Assembly: GCA_019163375.1 (NCBI GenBank)
Contig: JAFLKK010000004.1
Coordinates: 248,001-312,000, forward strand
Direction of reading: 5' to 3'
DNA: 64,000 bases
DNA from: Paludibacter sp.
Lineage (GTDB): Bacteria; Bacteroidota; Bacteroidia; Bacteroidales; Paludibacteraceae
Each line of letters opens with the position of its first letter. Position 1 is the stretch's first letter. The position numbers and the translations under genes are program-made. This document shows, piece after piece, positions 36,007 through 44,752 of this stretch. The notes beneath the pieces are model-generated. The model was not told where the DNA came from, searched no databases, and was given only the letters and a program-made list of their open reading frames with translations.

Positions 36007-36852
36007 ATGTATACACAAAAATTTTATCCAACCATTGTTATTTCTGATGTTCATTTGGGCACAGAACATTCCAAGACTACTGAACTAACAGATTTTTTGC
36101 GCACAGTAAATTGTAATACGCTTATTATGAACGGCGATATTATTGACGGATGGCACCTGCAAAAGGGTGGCAAAGGAAAATGGAAAAAAGAGCATACCGA
36201 TTTCTTTAAGGTCGTCATGAAAATGATGGAGAATCATAATACACAAATTATCTATGTTCGCGGTAATCACGACGATTTCATCGATCATTTAGCACCGCTT
36301 TCTTTTGGGAATCTCTCCATTGTAAACGAATATGTACACCAGAAAAATGGCAAAAGTTATTATGTGGTGCATGGAGACGTATTCGATAATATCACTTCTA
36401 AAATGGTTTGGCTAGCCAAGTTGGGCGATATTGGTTACACCTTTTTGTTGTGGGTGAACCGCATTTACAATATCTACCGCGCTAAGAAAGGCCTTGGTTA
36501 TTTTTCGCTTTCGCAAAGCATTAAGCAAAAAGTGAAATCGGCCGTTTCCTATATTTCCGATTACGAAAAAGAACTGGTGGCGTTAGCCCGTGCCCGTCAT
36601 GCCGACGGAATTATCTGCGGTCACATTCACCAACCGGCCAACACGCACATTGATGGTATCCATTACCTCAACTCGGGCGACTGGGTAGAAACCATGTCGG
36701 CACTATTGGAACATGAAGATGGTAGCTGGGAAGTATATATGCACCGCGATGGAGCCATACAACCGAATGTTAGAGAGATTCAATCGAACGTATTTAGCAT
36801 CCCTCAAACCTCACAGGAAGGTATGAAAGTGGCTTTTTCGCATTACTTTTAA
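36007..36852 (+). CDS. LpxH-like metallophosphoesterase
   Basis: This cytoplasmic protein of 281 residues has all the calcineurin-like metal motifs in order: ISDVHLG, NGDIIDGW, RGNHDDF, a VVHGDVFD block and CGHIHQP. The pattern and the region around DGWHLQKGGKGKWKKEH resemble UDP-2,3-diacylglucosamine diphosphatases of lipid A synthesis. It is longer than classical LpxH and Bacteroidota carry several paralogues. The next gene is a glycosyltransferase, so the pair may work on a glycolipid precursor. The precise substrate is not certain. Confidence 0.82.
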   Translation: MYTQKFYPTIVISDVHLGTEHSKTTELTDFLRTVNCNTLIMNGDIIDGWHLQKGGKGKWKKEHTDFFKVVMKMMENHNTQIIYVRGNHDDFIDHLAPLSFGNLSIVNEYVHQKNGKSYYVVHGDVFDNITSKMVWLAKLGDIGYTFLLWVNRIYNIYRAKKGLGYFSLSQSIKQKVKSAVSYISDYEKELVALARARHADGIICGHIHQPANTHIDGIHYLNSGDWVETMSALLEHEDGSWEVYMHRDGAIQPNVREIQSNVFSIPQTSQEGMKVAFSHYF

Positions 36853-36853
36853 T

Positions 36854-37025
36854 CAGTTATCAGTATACAGTTATCAGTAATCAGGCATCAGTAAATAGTT
36901 ACCGGTATTTTAATAACAATTAATAACGCCGAACTTGCCTGCGGCAGGCAGGGGCAAATATCGCGAAGCTAATAACGCAGTAGGCAAAATATCGCCGCAG
37001 GCATAATAACAGATAATGTTGACCA
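36854..37025. repeat. Low-complexity and palindromic intergenic repeats
   Basis: CAGTTATCAGTA occurs twice, 15 bp apart (36854-36865, 36869-36880). GCCTGCGGCAGGC (36937-36949) can fold into a hairpin, and TAATAACGC and AATATCGC each recur downstream. No gene is seen in this 196-bp gap. Confidence 0.5.
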
Positions 37026-37048
37026 TTTGTCATTAATAATTTACAATT

Positions 37049-38155
37049 ATGAAATACTTATTCGTAGTACAAGGCGAGGGTAGGGGGCATTTTACACAAG
37101 CTTTAAGTTTGAAGAGCATGCTCGAACGTAACGGTCACGAAGTAGTGGCGGTAATGGTTGGTAGTAGTGCCAAACGTACGTTGCCCGATTTCTTTACACA
37201 AAAAATAAACAGCGAAGTGGTACGATTTCAAAGTCCCAATTTCCTGCCAACACCCAAAGGAAAGCAGTCGCCACTTTTGATTAGCATATTGTATAACCTA
37301 TTGTTGGTACCCGTATACCTGCAAAGTTTATATACTATCCACAAAACCATCAGAGCAACTAAGCCCGATGTGGTCATTAATTTTTATGAACTGTTGTGCG
37401 GTGTAACCTATGGACTCTTTAATCCTAAACCGCCCATGATTAACGTGGCACATCAATATTATTTCCTTACCCCCGATTTTAAATATACGGGTGAGAATGA
37501 AAAACAGTTCAAACTCTTGAATTTCTATTCGCGACTAACGGCTTTAAATGCCTATAAGATGTTGGCACTTTCGTTTCGTATCGACAAGTATTCGTCATTT
37601 GGTAACATTATCATTGTGCCCCCGCTTTTGCGAAGAGAAGTGCTTCAAAAAGAAACGTCGGATGGCGATTATATTCATGGTTATATGCTCAACAGTGGTT
37701 TTGCTAAAGAGCTGGCCGAGTGGAGCAGTATTAATCCCAAACAATCGTTGCATTTCTTTTGGGATAAGAAAAAGGTTGATGCAACTGTACATCTGACGCC
37801 TAGCTTAACGATGCATAAGCTGAGCGATACCTTGTTTTTGAAATATATGGCGGGTTGTAAGGCTTATGCAACTACCGGAGGTTTTGAGTCGGTGTGTGAA
37901 GCCATGTATATGCAAAAGCCGGTGTTGATGGTGCCTACGCATATAGAACAGGAATGTAATGTGATGGATGCATTACGTTCGGGAGCAGGAGTTACCGACG
38001 AGGAATTTGATTTGGATATTTTGCTCGATTGTATTCCAAGCTATAAACGAACGAACGAATTCAGGTATTGGACACATACAGCTGAGTCCCTGTTTATGTA
38101 CGAGCTCACCAGATTTGAAACGGAAGAAACATCGATATTTGCACCAAGTATTTAA
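37049..38155 (+). CDS. MurG/UGT-like glycosyltransferase
   Basis: This protein of 368 residues has a GT-B-type layout. The N-terminus, VVQGEGRGHFTQALSL, is the donor/acceptor cleft motif of MurG, monogalactosyldiacylglycerol synthase and UGT-like enzymes. The C-terminal half has the nucleotide-sugar motif region TTGGFESVCEAMYMQKPVLM followed by HIEQECN. A hydrophobic stretch near residues 85-105 could dock it to the membrane. Paired with the LpxH-like gene, it probably adds a sugar to a lipid or envelope precursor. Donor and acceptor are unknown. Confidence 0.8.
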   Translation: MKYLFVVQGEGRGHFTQALSLKSMLERNGHEVVAVMVGSSAKRTLPDFFTQKINSEVVRFQSPNFLPTPKGKQSPLLISILYNLLLVPVYLQSLYTIHKTIRATKPDVVINFYELLCGVTYGLFNPKPPMINVAHQYYFLTPDFKYTGENEKQFKLLNFYSRLTALNAYKMLALSFRIDKYSSFGNIIIVPPLLRREVLQKETSDGDYIHGYMLNSGFAKELAEWSSINPKQSLHFFWDKKKVDATVHLTPSLTMHKLSDTLFLKYMAGCKAYATTGGFESVCEAMYMQKPVLMVPTHIEQECNVMDALRSGAGVTDEEFDLDILLDCIPSYKRTNEFRYWTHTAESLFMYELTRFETEETSIFAPSI

Positions 38156-38178
38156 GTTCTACCTCAATTATGAATCGG

Positions 38179-38212
38179 AGCTGTCTTAATTTATAAGACA
38201 GCTTTATTTTTC
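38179..38212 (+). terminator. Terminator after the glycosyltransferase gene
   Basis: AGCTGTCTTA (38179-38188) pairs with TAAGACAGCT (38194-38203), followed by TTATTTTTC. Confidence 0.8.
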
Positions 38213-38290
38213 TAACAACTTCGCTTAAAATTGGTTATAAGCGATTCAACATTCAATTTTTAAAACGAAACTATTACTTTTATTGTTTAA

Positions 38291-38551
38291 ATGGGAAAAC
38301 AGACGTACAACAAAAAGAATTTTTTACTTCCGGATAGCCATAGAAGCATGTCCTGTTATCATGCAAAAGTGATGGAAGATGGAATAATGAAACTCACTAT
38401 TCATGACTGCAAGAGGTCAATACAATTTCAGAATAATTTAAACAACACAGAGGAAATCAGGGAGGCAATCGATAAGCTGAATAATTTGGCAAAAGGAGTG
38501 ATTAATTTGAGAAAACACATTGAAGAAAGGTATGAAAAGGAATTAAAATGA
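38291..38551 (+). CDS. Unknown 86-residue protein, partner of the CHAD gene
   Basis: This is a small soluble protein with no recognised domain. It has two halves: a beta-rich, Cys/His-containing N-terminal part (SMSCYHAKVMEDG, IHDCKRSIQF) and a charged C-terminal helix (about 52-86, EEIREAIDKLNNLAKG). Its stop codon overlaps the CHAD gene start by four bases (ATGA), so the two are translationally coupled and probably act together. The codon pattern and tight coupling support a real gene. Function is unknown. Confidence 0.7.
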   Translation: MGKQTYNKKNFLLPDSHRSMSCYHAKVMEDGIMKLTIHDCKRSIQFQNNLNNTEEIREAIDKLNNLAKGVINLRKHIEERYEKELK

Positions 38552-39312
38552 ATTCAATTTTAGAAAAATATAAGTCGCTCGTTGAAAAGTACCAATCCAT
38601 TGAAAATGAATTGTCGGAAATAGACATTCATGAGAAACGGGTAATTCTCAGAAAAACGTTTCCTATTTTGTCTGCGTATAAGATGAATGCATCTGCAATT
38701 AAAAACGGAGAGAAGGCTTTCAAATTATTCGGGAAACTGCGAGATGTGCAGGTTCAAATATTAAAATTAGAAGACTTGCAACTCAATGCAGGACTATCCG
38801 ATTACTTATCAATGCTTAAGGAAAAGGAGTTGCAACTAAAAGTGAAGGCTCAGCGGTTTACCAAAAAGAAAAAAGTGATATTTCCTAAATTGAATAAAAA
38901 ACGCAAAGCCGAGAATGCGAAAGTACTCAATAAAGCCAACAAATTGCTTGACAAACTGGAACTTAAAATCTATTCCGGATTTATTGACGATCCTGCTAAT
39001 ATCCATAAGTTACGCATTAAATTTAAGAAATTTCGCTATCAGGTAGAAATGCTTTCGTATATCGAGAAAGTAGAACCCCGCAGCCTTCATAAACTAAAAT
39101 CTTATCAGGATCAACTTGGGGAGATAAATGATTATGAAGTTTTGATAAATGGAATTGAAAAGTATTATTCCAATAAAGAATGGGAAGAAGATCCGGTTAT
39201 TGCTGTATTTGAACAAGAACAAAACACTTTGTACGAAACATTTATATTCAATATTGAAACTTTTGTCAGAGATTGCAGAGTTACCGTTCAGTTGAACCAA
39301 ATATGGGTGTAA
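38548..39312 (+). CDS. CHAD-domain protein (polyphosphate-associated)
   Basis: This is a soluble, very basic and helical protein of 254 residues. It matches CHAD (conserved histidine alpha-helical domain) proteins, which bind inorganic polyphosphate. Visible features are a repeated two-helix pattern with Lys/Arg rows (VKAQRFTKKKKVIFPKLNKK), HKLRIKFKKFRYQVEML, and HKLKSYQDQLGEINDYEVL, which is the usual C-terminal motif. No CYTH catalytic domain is attached, so it is probably a binding protein. Its position a few genes from ppk1 and ppx fits a role on polyphosphate granules, which is inferred. Confidence 0.85.
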   Translation: MNSILEKYKSLVEKYQSIENELSEIDIHEKRVILRKTFPILSAYKMNASAIKNGEKAFKLFGKLRDVQVQILKLEDLQLNAGLSDYLSMLKEKELQLKVKAQRFTKKKKVIFPKLNKKRKAENAKVLNKANKLLDKLELKIYSGFIDDPANIHKLRIKFKKFRYQVEMLSYIEKVEPRSLHKLKSYQDQLGEINDYEVLINGIEKYYSNKEWEEDPVIAVFEQEQNTLYETFIFNIETFVRDCRVTVQLNQIWV

Positions 39313-39380
39313 TGACATTGTGGTTTGTGAATCTCACTTTTCTATTTTTTTTGTTGGTATAGGGGTTATTTGTAATAACT

Positions 39381-39438
39381 ATGTTACAATAAACAAACAT
39401 AAATGAAATCCTGCTGTAACTGTAAGTTCCTACTTTTG
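39381..39438 (+). promoter_or_regulatory. Promoter of the TonB receptor gene
   Basis: TACTTTTG (39431-39438) matches TAnnTTTG, 31 bases before the ATG at 39462. Upstream, ATGTTACA (39381-39388) also occurs in the ppk1 control region, at a similar distance from the -7 element. Confidence 0.5.
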
Positions 39439-39461
39439 TTCCAAAATTAAAAAAGGTTGGA

Positions 39462-42200
39462 ATGAATAGGTATTTATTGATTGTTGGTTTGTTTTTGTAT
39501 TCGGTATGTTCATTTGCTGGTGTTATACAAGGTGTCGTTAAAGACTCAAAAACCGGTGAAACTCTGGTGGGTGCAACCATCTATGCGAAAGGACAAGCGC
39601 AGAAGGGAACAACGAGTGGGCTGGATGGAACGTTTATCCTTCGGGATTTACCCAATAGTTCGGTTGTTATCGAGTGCCATTATTTAGGTTGTGCTACCTT
39701 CGAAAAAGAAATACTTCTCTCCACTTCCAATAAACTAACCATATACTTAAGCCCTTCAGATATTGAGTTAAAGGGAGTCGAAGTGTTTGCTTCCAGTCTG
39801 TCTTCCGATCAAGGGGTTCGCAATCTGGAAAAAATATCGCCCAATGTTATCAATGTGGTGAGTGCTCGAAGTATCGAATTGTCGCCCGATTTGACTGTTG
39901 CAGCTGTTTTAGGTCGTGTTTCGGGTGTTGTGATGGAGAGAAACAGTTCCGGCGAAGGTCAATATGCTATTCTCCGTGGAATGGACAAACGATATAATAT
40001 TACGCTGGTAAATGGAGTAAAAATATCAAGTCCCGATAACAAGCAACGCTTTGTTCCACTGGATATTTTCCCAAGCGAATTGCTTGACAGGTTGGAAGTA
40101 ACTAAAACGCGATCGTCCGAGATGGAAGGTGATGCAACCGGTGGTGCAGTGAATCTGGTAATGAAAGACGCACCCAATCAACTGTCGATAAGAGCAAATG
40201 CATCCATAGGTTATAATGCGATGTTTTTCGATCGTAAGTTTACGTCATTCAGCCGTGATAAAGTTCTGCCAACAGCTCCCTACGAAGCGTTTGGAAATAC
40301 TTATTCGGCTACTATGGCCGACTTTGGTAATTCTACCAATAGCGTTTCCCAGCAAACACCTTTTCCTAATGGCACTGCCGGACTTTCGTATGGCAATCGT
40401 TTTTTTAATAAACGATTGGGAGTCATTGTTGCCGGCAACTATCAAAGCATAAATAAAGGTTGTAACAGCACTTTTTTTGAGGATGAAATGCTTCAAACCG
40501 AAAGTGCGGTGCGACTCACATCAATGAAAGAACGTGCCTTTTCCGAACAACAGATTCAGTACGGAATTCATTCTAAGCTCGATTATCAATTCAACAAACG
40601 AAATAAGTTGGAGTTCTATAATGCTTATATCGACATGACTAATGATCAGGTTCGTCAATCCAATTCCACCAACTTTAAATTGAATTATGAGCCGGATAAA
40701 GGCAATGGTGATTTTTCGTACCAAACCCGGTTACGCCAAACAAAACAGCAAATTCTTACTTCTACACTGCAGGGACAGCATTTGATGTTTGATAAATTAG
40801 ATGTAAAATGGTCGGCAGTATATTCGGATGCCCGCCAGCAACGACCTGATCAGACAACTATTAATCTGGATAACCTGCGCATGAATTATGTAGATGATGT
40901 TTATACCGATGCAGATGGTTCTACCCGTAGGTGGGAGCATAATTCAGATAGAGATTATTCGGGGGTACTTCATTTAAAATATGAATCCTTGTTTCCATTT
41001 GGTAAAGTTACCTGGCAAGCCGGTGGTTTATACAGAGACAAAAAACGCGATAATTTCTACGTGAGTTATACGCTTAGGCCACTTGGTGGCATTCAACGTC
41101 AGGGAATTGATTTCAACACACTGGATGAGATAGATTGGACACTTTATACACCGAGAGGAAGTGTAGGACCATTGAACTATAAAGCTACCGAAAAGATATC
41201 GGCTGGATATCTACAGGCTAAAGTTGAAAAGGATAGACTTGAAGTGATTGGTGGATTACGGGTAGAAAACACTAATCAGGGATACTTTATGTATTTTCCC
41301 AATGCCGGCGAAAGTCCGGAAGGTGGTCAGGTATATACCGATTTTTTGCCCAATGTTCATATCAATTTCAAATACAATCCCAATACCAATTGTCGTCTAA
41401 GCTATTTCCGTTCGGTAAACAGACCCGGATTCTTCGAGATAGTACCTTATCAGATGAATTACGAAGAATATGAAGAATATGGTAACAAGAACCTGAAACG
41501 GGCAGTAATTGAGAATTTTGATGCGCGCTGGGAGCTATTTCCTAAACCTTCGGAGCAGTTGATGGTAGGTGTGTTTTACAAAAACATCAAGTCGCCTATT
41601 GAGTATGCTTACTATTCGGTTAATCAACGTCAGTTTGGTTATGGCCCGGTAAATCTAGGCGATGCTAAGAATTTCGGACTGGAGGTGGACTTTATAAAGT
41701 ACATTCGTCAATTTGGAGTAAAAGCAAATTACACCTATACGCATTCGGCCATAACTACTTCGAAAGTGTATTATGGGAAAGATGAAAATGGCAATACCAA
41801 GAAATACCTGGCTGATCAAACGCGTCCATTAGTGGGACAAGCGGCACACGTTGCCAATCTTTCATTACTTTACAAAAGCACTAAATACGGATGGGATGCG
41901 CAAGTAGCTGCTGCTTATACCGGCGATAAAATTGTTACGGCATCTCATTTTCTTGATTCCGACTATTGGCAAAAAGGCTCGGTGCAAATGGATGTATCGG
42001 TCGAAAAGAAAGTAAGTAAGGCGGTGTCACTTTTTCTCAAAGCTAATAATTTATTGAATACTCCTCGTATTGAATATATTAAATCTACCAATACTTATAA
42101 TAGCTCGTTCCCGTTGCATGCTTCCAATGATAAGAATACGCTCATTCGAAAAGATTACTTCAGCCAAAACTTTTTGGTTGGCTTCCGATACAAGTTATAA
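39462..42200 (+). CDS. TonB-dependent receptor (not SusC type)
   Basis: This outer-membrane receptor of 912 residues has a signal peptide (cleavage after SFA). It continues with a carboxypeptidase-like N-terminal domain (GVVKDSKTGETLVGATIYA), a plug domain (about 125-245, YAILRGMDKRYNITLVNG and TRSSEMEGDATGGAVNLVM) and a beta-barrel ending FLVGFRYKL. It is shorter than SusC and has no SusD neighbour, so it probably imports something other than a large glycan. It is followed by a beta-helix lipoprotein and an exported metallophosphoesterase, and preceded by polyphosphate-related genes. An organic phosphate ligand is plausible but inferred. Confidence 0.88.
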   Translation: MNRYLLIVGLFLYSVCSFAGVIQGVVKDSKTGETLVGATIYAKGQAQKGTTSGLDGTFILRDLPNSSVVIECHYLGCATFEKEILLSTSNKLTIYLSPSDIELKGVEVFASSLSSDQGVRNLEKISPNVINVVSARSIELSPDLTVAAVLGRVSGVVMERNSSGEGQYAILRGMDKRYNITLVNGVKISSPDNKQRFVPLDIFPSELLDRLEVTKTRSSEMEGDATGGAVNLVMKDAPNQLSIRANASIGYNAMFFDRKFTSFSRDKVLPTAPYEAFGNTYSATMADFGNSTNSVSQQTPFPNGTAGLSYGNRFFNKRLGVIVAGNYQSINKGCNSTFFEDEMLQTESAVRLTSMKERAFSEQQIQYGIHSKLDYQFNKRNKLEFYNAYIDMTNDQVRQSNSTNFKLNYEPDKGNGDFSYQTRLRQTKQQILTSTLQGQHLMFDKLDVKWSAVYSDARQQRPDQTTINLDNLRMNYVDDVYTDADGSTRRWEHNSDRDYSGVLHLKYESLFPFGKVTWQAGGLYRDKKRDNFYVSYTLRPLGGIQRQGIDFNTLDEIDWTLYTPRGSVGPLNYKATEKISAGYLQAKVEKDRLEVIGGLRVENTNQGYFMYFPNAGESPEGGQVYTDFLPNVHINFKYNPNTNCRLSYFRSVNRPGFFEIVPYQMNYEEYEEYGNKNLKRAVIENFDARWELFPKPSEQLMVGVFYKNIKSPIEYAYYSVNQRQFGYGPVNLGDAKNFGLEVDFIKYIRQFGVKANYTYTHSAITTSKVYYGKDENGNTKKYLADQTRPLVGQAAHVANLSLLYKSTKYGWDAQVAAAYTGDKIVTASHFLDSDYWQKGSVQMDVSVEKKVSKAVSLFLKANNLLNTPRIEYIKSTNTYNSSFPLHASNDKNTLIRKDYFSQNFLVGFRYKL

Positions 42201-42241
42201 TTTGATAAATACAATTCAACACTTTCAAACAAACAAACCCA

Positions 42242-43537
42242 ATGAAATCAAAAAAATTACAACATTTATTGCTTACCGCTGTACTTACACTGGTAGCATT
42301 TACATCTTGCGACAAGAAAGACGATGTCGCATCAGGAAAAGTCTATCCGGCCGGCTCTATTGTGTGGAAAGCTGACACAGTGGTAACGCTTAAGAAGCAC
42401 TATATTGTGCCCGAAGGAACTTCTTTGTATATTGAAGAAGGTGTTCAGATTATCATGGCCGATACCCTTGTTCGACCTGAATTCATTGTGTTGGGAAATC
42501 TTTATTGCTATGGTACAGCGGCAAAACCGATTCGCTTTTCTGTAGAAGAAAAATACCGTACCGAAGCAAAACGTTTTGCACGCTACTGGGGTGGTATTAT
42601 TTGTGGTTATAAATCAAAAGAAGTTTTGTTGAAAAATACCATTATCGAGTATGGTGGTGCACAAACTACCGAAGAATCTGAATCGTTCAAACATCAGTTG
42701 TTTAAAACAGTAACCGGCGAAGGCGTACCGGGATTTCACTTCTGTAACACAGCGGGATCAGTCGTGATTGATAATTGTACTTTTCATAACAATGCCGAAG
42801 ATCAGATTTATATTACAGGAGGAAAATCTATTGTAACGAATAACAAATTTATTGCCTCCGGATTTGATGGTGGAGAAGCCATTAATTACAAATCAGGTTG
42901 TTTGGCCGATGTGGCTTACAATCTTATTTATGATGCTAACTCCAATGGTTTTAAACTGTCTAATAACGGAGCTCTCGATCCTCAGGCACATATCGTAGTG
43001 TATAATAACACGATTGTAAACAGTGGTTGGAGACGTCCAAAAGTAAAGGGTGGATCCATCTGGTTGGAGTTGAACATATATGCCGAGTTGTACAATAATT
43101 TGATTGCCGATTGTCGTTGGGCTTGTAAACGCGATGCTGCTAATCCCGAAGATGCACGTACTGTAATTACACCGAATTACTATTTTGCGTCGACAGTAAC
43201 AGGTGCAACCCAATACCTTGCTGATGCGGCTAAAGGACAATTGCTTGGAGCAAATGATATCGTAAGTGCTTCGGCCGGCGATAAAAATCCTAATTTTACC
43301 AGCTATACAGTTCAAGCCAATGTGGACATCAATGCCGGAAGTACTAAAAGTGGAAATGTACCGCAAGTATATAACACAGCATGGGATTTTCATTTAAAAA
43401 CAGGTTCTCCTGCATTAACCGGTGGTAAAACAAGCTTTAATCGTCATTTTGCAACCACAAGCATTACTGTCGATAAAATCACCTATACTTCACCTGCACC
43501 TTCGGCTTATTTTGGAGCTTTTGGGTTGAAGAATTAA
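42242..43537 (+). CDS. Parallel beta-helix lipoprotein
   Basis: This lipoprotein of 431 residues has its lipobox cysteine in AFTSCDKKDD. The rest reads as a right-handed parallel beta-helix: repeated short rungs rich in N, G and I/V such as VIDNCTFHNNAEDQIYI, SIVTNNKFIASG and HIVVYNNTIVNSG. No catalytic residues typical of polysaccharide lyases or pectinases could be identified. It begins 41 bases after the TonB receptor and probably forms a surface-exposed partner of it. Function and ligand are unknown. Confidence 0.75.
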   Translation: MKSKKLQHLLLTAVLTLVAFTSCDKKDDVASGKVYPAGSIVWKADTVVTLKKHYIVPEGTSLYIEEGVQIIMADTLVRPEFIVLGNLYCYGTAAKPIRFSVEEKYRTEAKRFARYWGGIICGYKSKEVLLKNTIIEYGGAQTTEESESFKHQLFKTVTGEGVPGFHFCNTAGSVVIDNCTFHNNAEDQIYITGGKSIVTNNKFIASGFDGGEAINYKSGCLADVAYNLIYDANSNGFKLSNNGALDPQAHIVVYNNTIVNSGWRRPKVKGGSIWLELNIYAELYNNLIADCRWACKRDAANPEDARTVITPNYYFASTVTGATQYLADAAKGQLLGANDIVSASAGDKNPNFTSYTVQANVDINAGSTKSGNVPQVYNTAWDFHLKTGSPALTGGKTSFNRHFATTSITVDKITYTSPAPSAYFGAFGLKN

Positions 43538-43566
43538 AGTAGAAATCATTTCGTAAATAAAAAATA

Positions 43567-43605
43567 AAAGCAATAAGGAGACTCTAAAACTTCTTATTGC
43601 TTTTT
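43567..43605 (+). terminator. Terminator between beta-helix and phosphoesterase genes
   Basis: AAGCAATAAG pairs with CTTATTGCTT, followed by a T run. Some read-through into the next gene is likely, as no strong promoter is seen in the 25-bp remainder. Confidence 0.7.
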
Positions 43606-43630
43606 GTCCATACTATAAATAAGTACATAT

Positions 43631-44596
43631 ATGAATAAAAGAAAAATATCTCAAAGGCTACTCCTAGCAATTGTGCTGTTTATAAATATCAGTGCAAGTT
43701 TATTTGCTCAGGCTACGGTAGCTAAAAAACCGGTAGTAGTTGATTACTCCGGCTATAACTTTATTATTGCCAACGATTTGGGGCGGAATGGTTATTTCGA
43801 CCAAAAGCAAATAGCCGCTACCATGGGACTAATGGCCGAAAAAGCAGATATAGAATTTGTGGCAGCTGCAGGCGATATTCATCACTTCAATGGAGTAGCC
43901 AGTGTTATGGATCCGCTGTGGATGACGAATTATGAACTTATTTATTCACACCCGTCTTTGATGCTCGACTGGTATCCTATCTGTGGAAATCACGAGTACA
44001 GGGGAAATACACAAGCGGTACTCGATTATTCTAAGGTAAGTCGTCGGTGGGTTATGCCTTCGCGTTATTATACCATGGTAAAAAAGGTGGATAAAAACAC
44101 TTCTATCCGACTGGTTTTTATTGATACTACACCTATGATTGATAAATATCGCAACGATAGCGTGAATTATCCCGATGCTTATAAACAAGACTATAAAGCA
44201 CAGTTACATTTTATCGACAGTGTGTTGGCTGTATCAACAGAGAAATGGAAAATTGTGATTGGACATCATCCGGTGTATGCGCATACTAAAAAGGAAGATA
44301 GCGAAAGAAGCGATATTCAGGCTCGCTTAGACCCACTGCTGAGAAAATACAAGGTGGACTTTTATGTTTGTGGGCATATCCATAACTTTCAACATATCAA
44401 GCAAACGGATTCGCCGGTCAACTATTTTGTGAACAGCTCCGCTTCGGGTGCCCGTCCGGTGCAAGCCATAGCGGGAACACAGTTCAGTAGCGATAAATCC
44501 GGCTTTGCCATTTGTTCCACCACCGATAATGCCTTCACGCTATCGTTTATAGATGCTACCGGAAAGGCCATCTATTCTTATTCTAAAACAAAATAG
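43631..44596 (+). CDS. Exported purple-acid-phosphatase-like metallophosphoesterase
   Basis: This protein of 321 residues has a signal peptide (cleavage near LFAQ) and the calcineurin-like motifs in order: NDLGRNG, AAGDIHHFNG, CGNHEYRG, IGHHPVYAH and CGHIHNFQH. The spacing and the GHHPVYAH block resemble tartrate-resistant (type 5) acid phosphatases. It likely frees phosphate from organic phosphate esters in the periplasm or at the surface. Together with the TonB receptor and beta-helix lipoprotein upstream it may form a small phosphate-scavenging unit. Substrate range is unknown. Confidence 0.85.
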   Translation: MNKRKISQRLLLAIVLFINISASLFAQATVAKKPVVVDYSGYNFIIANDLGRNGYFDQKQIAATMGLMAEKADIEFVAAAGDIHHFNGVASVMDPLWMTNYELIYSHPSLMLDWYPICGNHEYRGNTQAVLDYSKVSRRWVMPSRYYTMVKKVDKNTSIRLVFIDTTPMIDKYRNDSVNYPDAYKQDYKAQLHFIDSVLAVSTEKWKIVIGHHPVYAHTKKEDSERSDIQARLDPLLRKYKVDFYVCGHIHNFQHIKQTDSPVNYFVNSSASGARPVQAIAGTQFSSDKSGFAICSTTDNAFTLSFIDATGKAIYSYSKTK

Positions 44597-44614
44597 CAGG
44601 TAATTACTTATTCT

Positions 44615-44673
44615 AAAAGCTTCACTCCTTTTCGTTTTCAAAAACGATAGGAGTGAAGCTTTTCATTTTTTTC
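44615..44673. terminator. Strong terminator between converging genes
   Basis: AAAAGCTTCACTCCT (44615-44629) pairs perfectly with AGGAGTGAAGCTTTT (44649-44663), with a small inner hairpin (CGTTTT/AAAACG) and a T-rich tail. The A-rich left side lets it serve the minus-strand gene as well. Confidence 0.85.
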
Positions 44674-44752
44674 AAGGTGAAAACTGATAGGTAAACAAGA
44701 AGTTTTTGTTAATATACTGAACGTCCACCAACCTAAACAAAGAAGGAGAATA

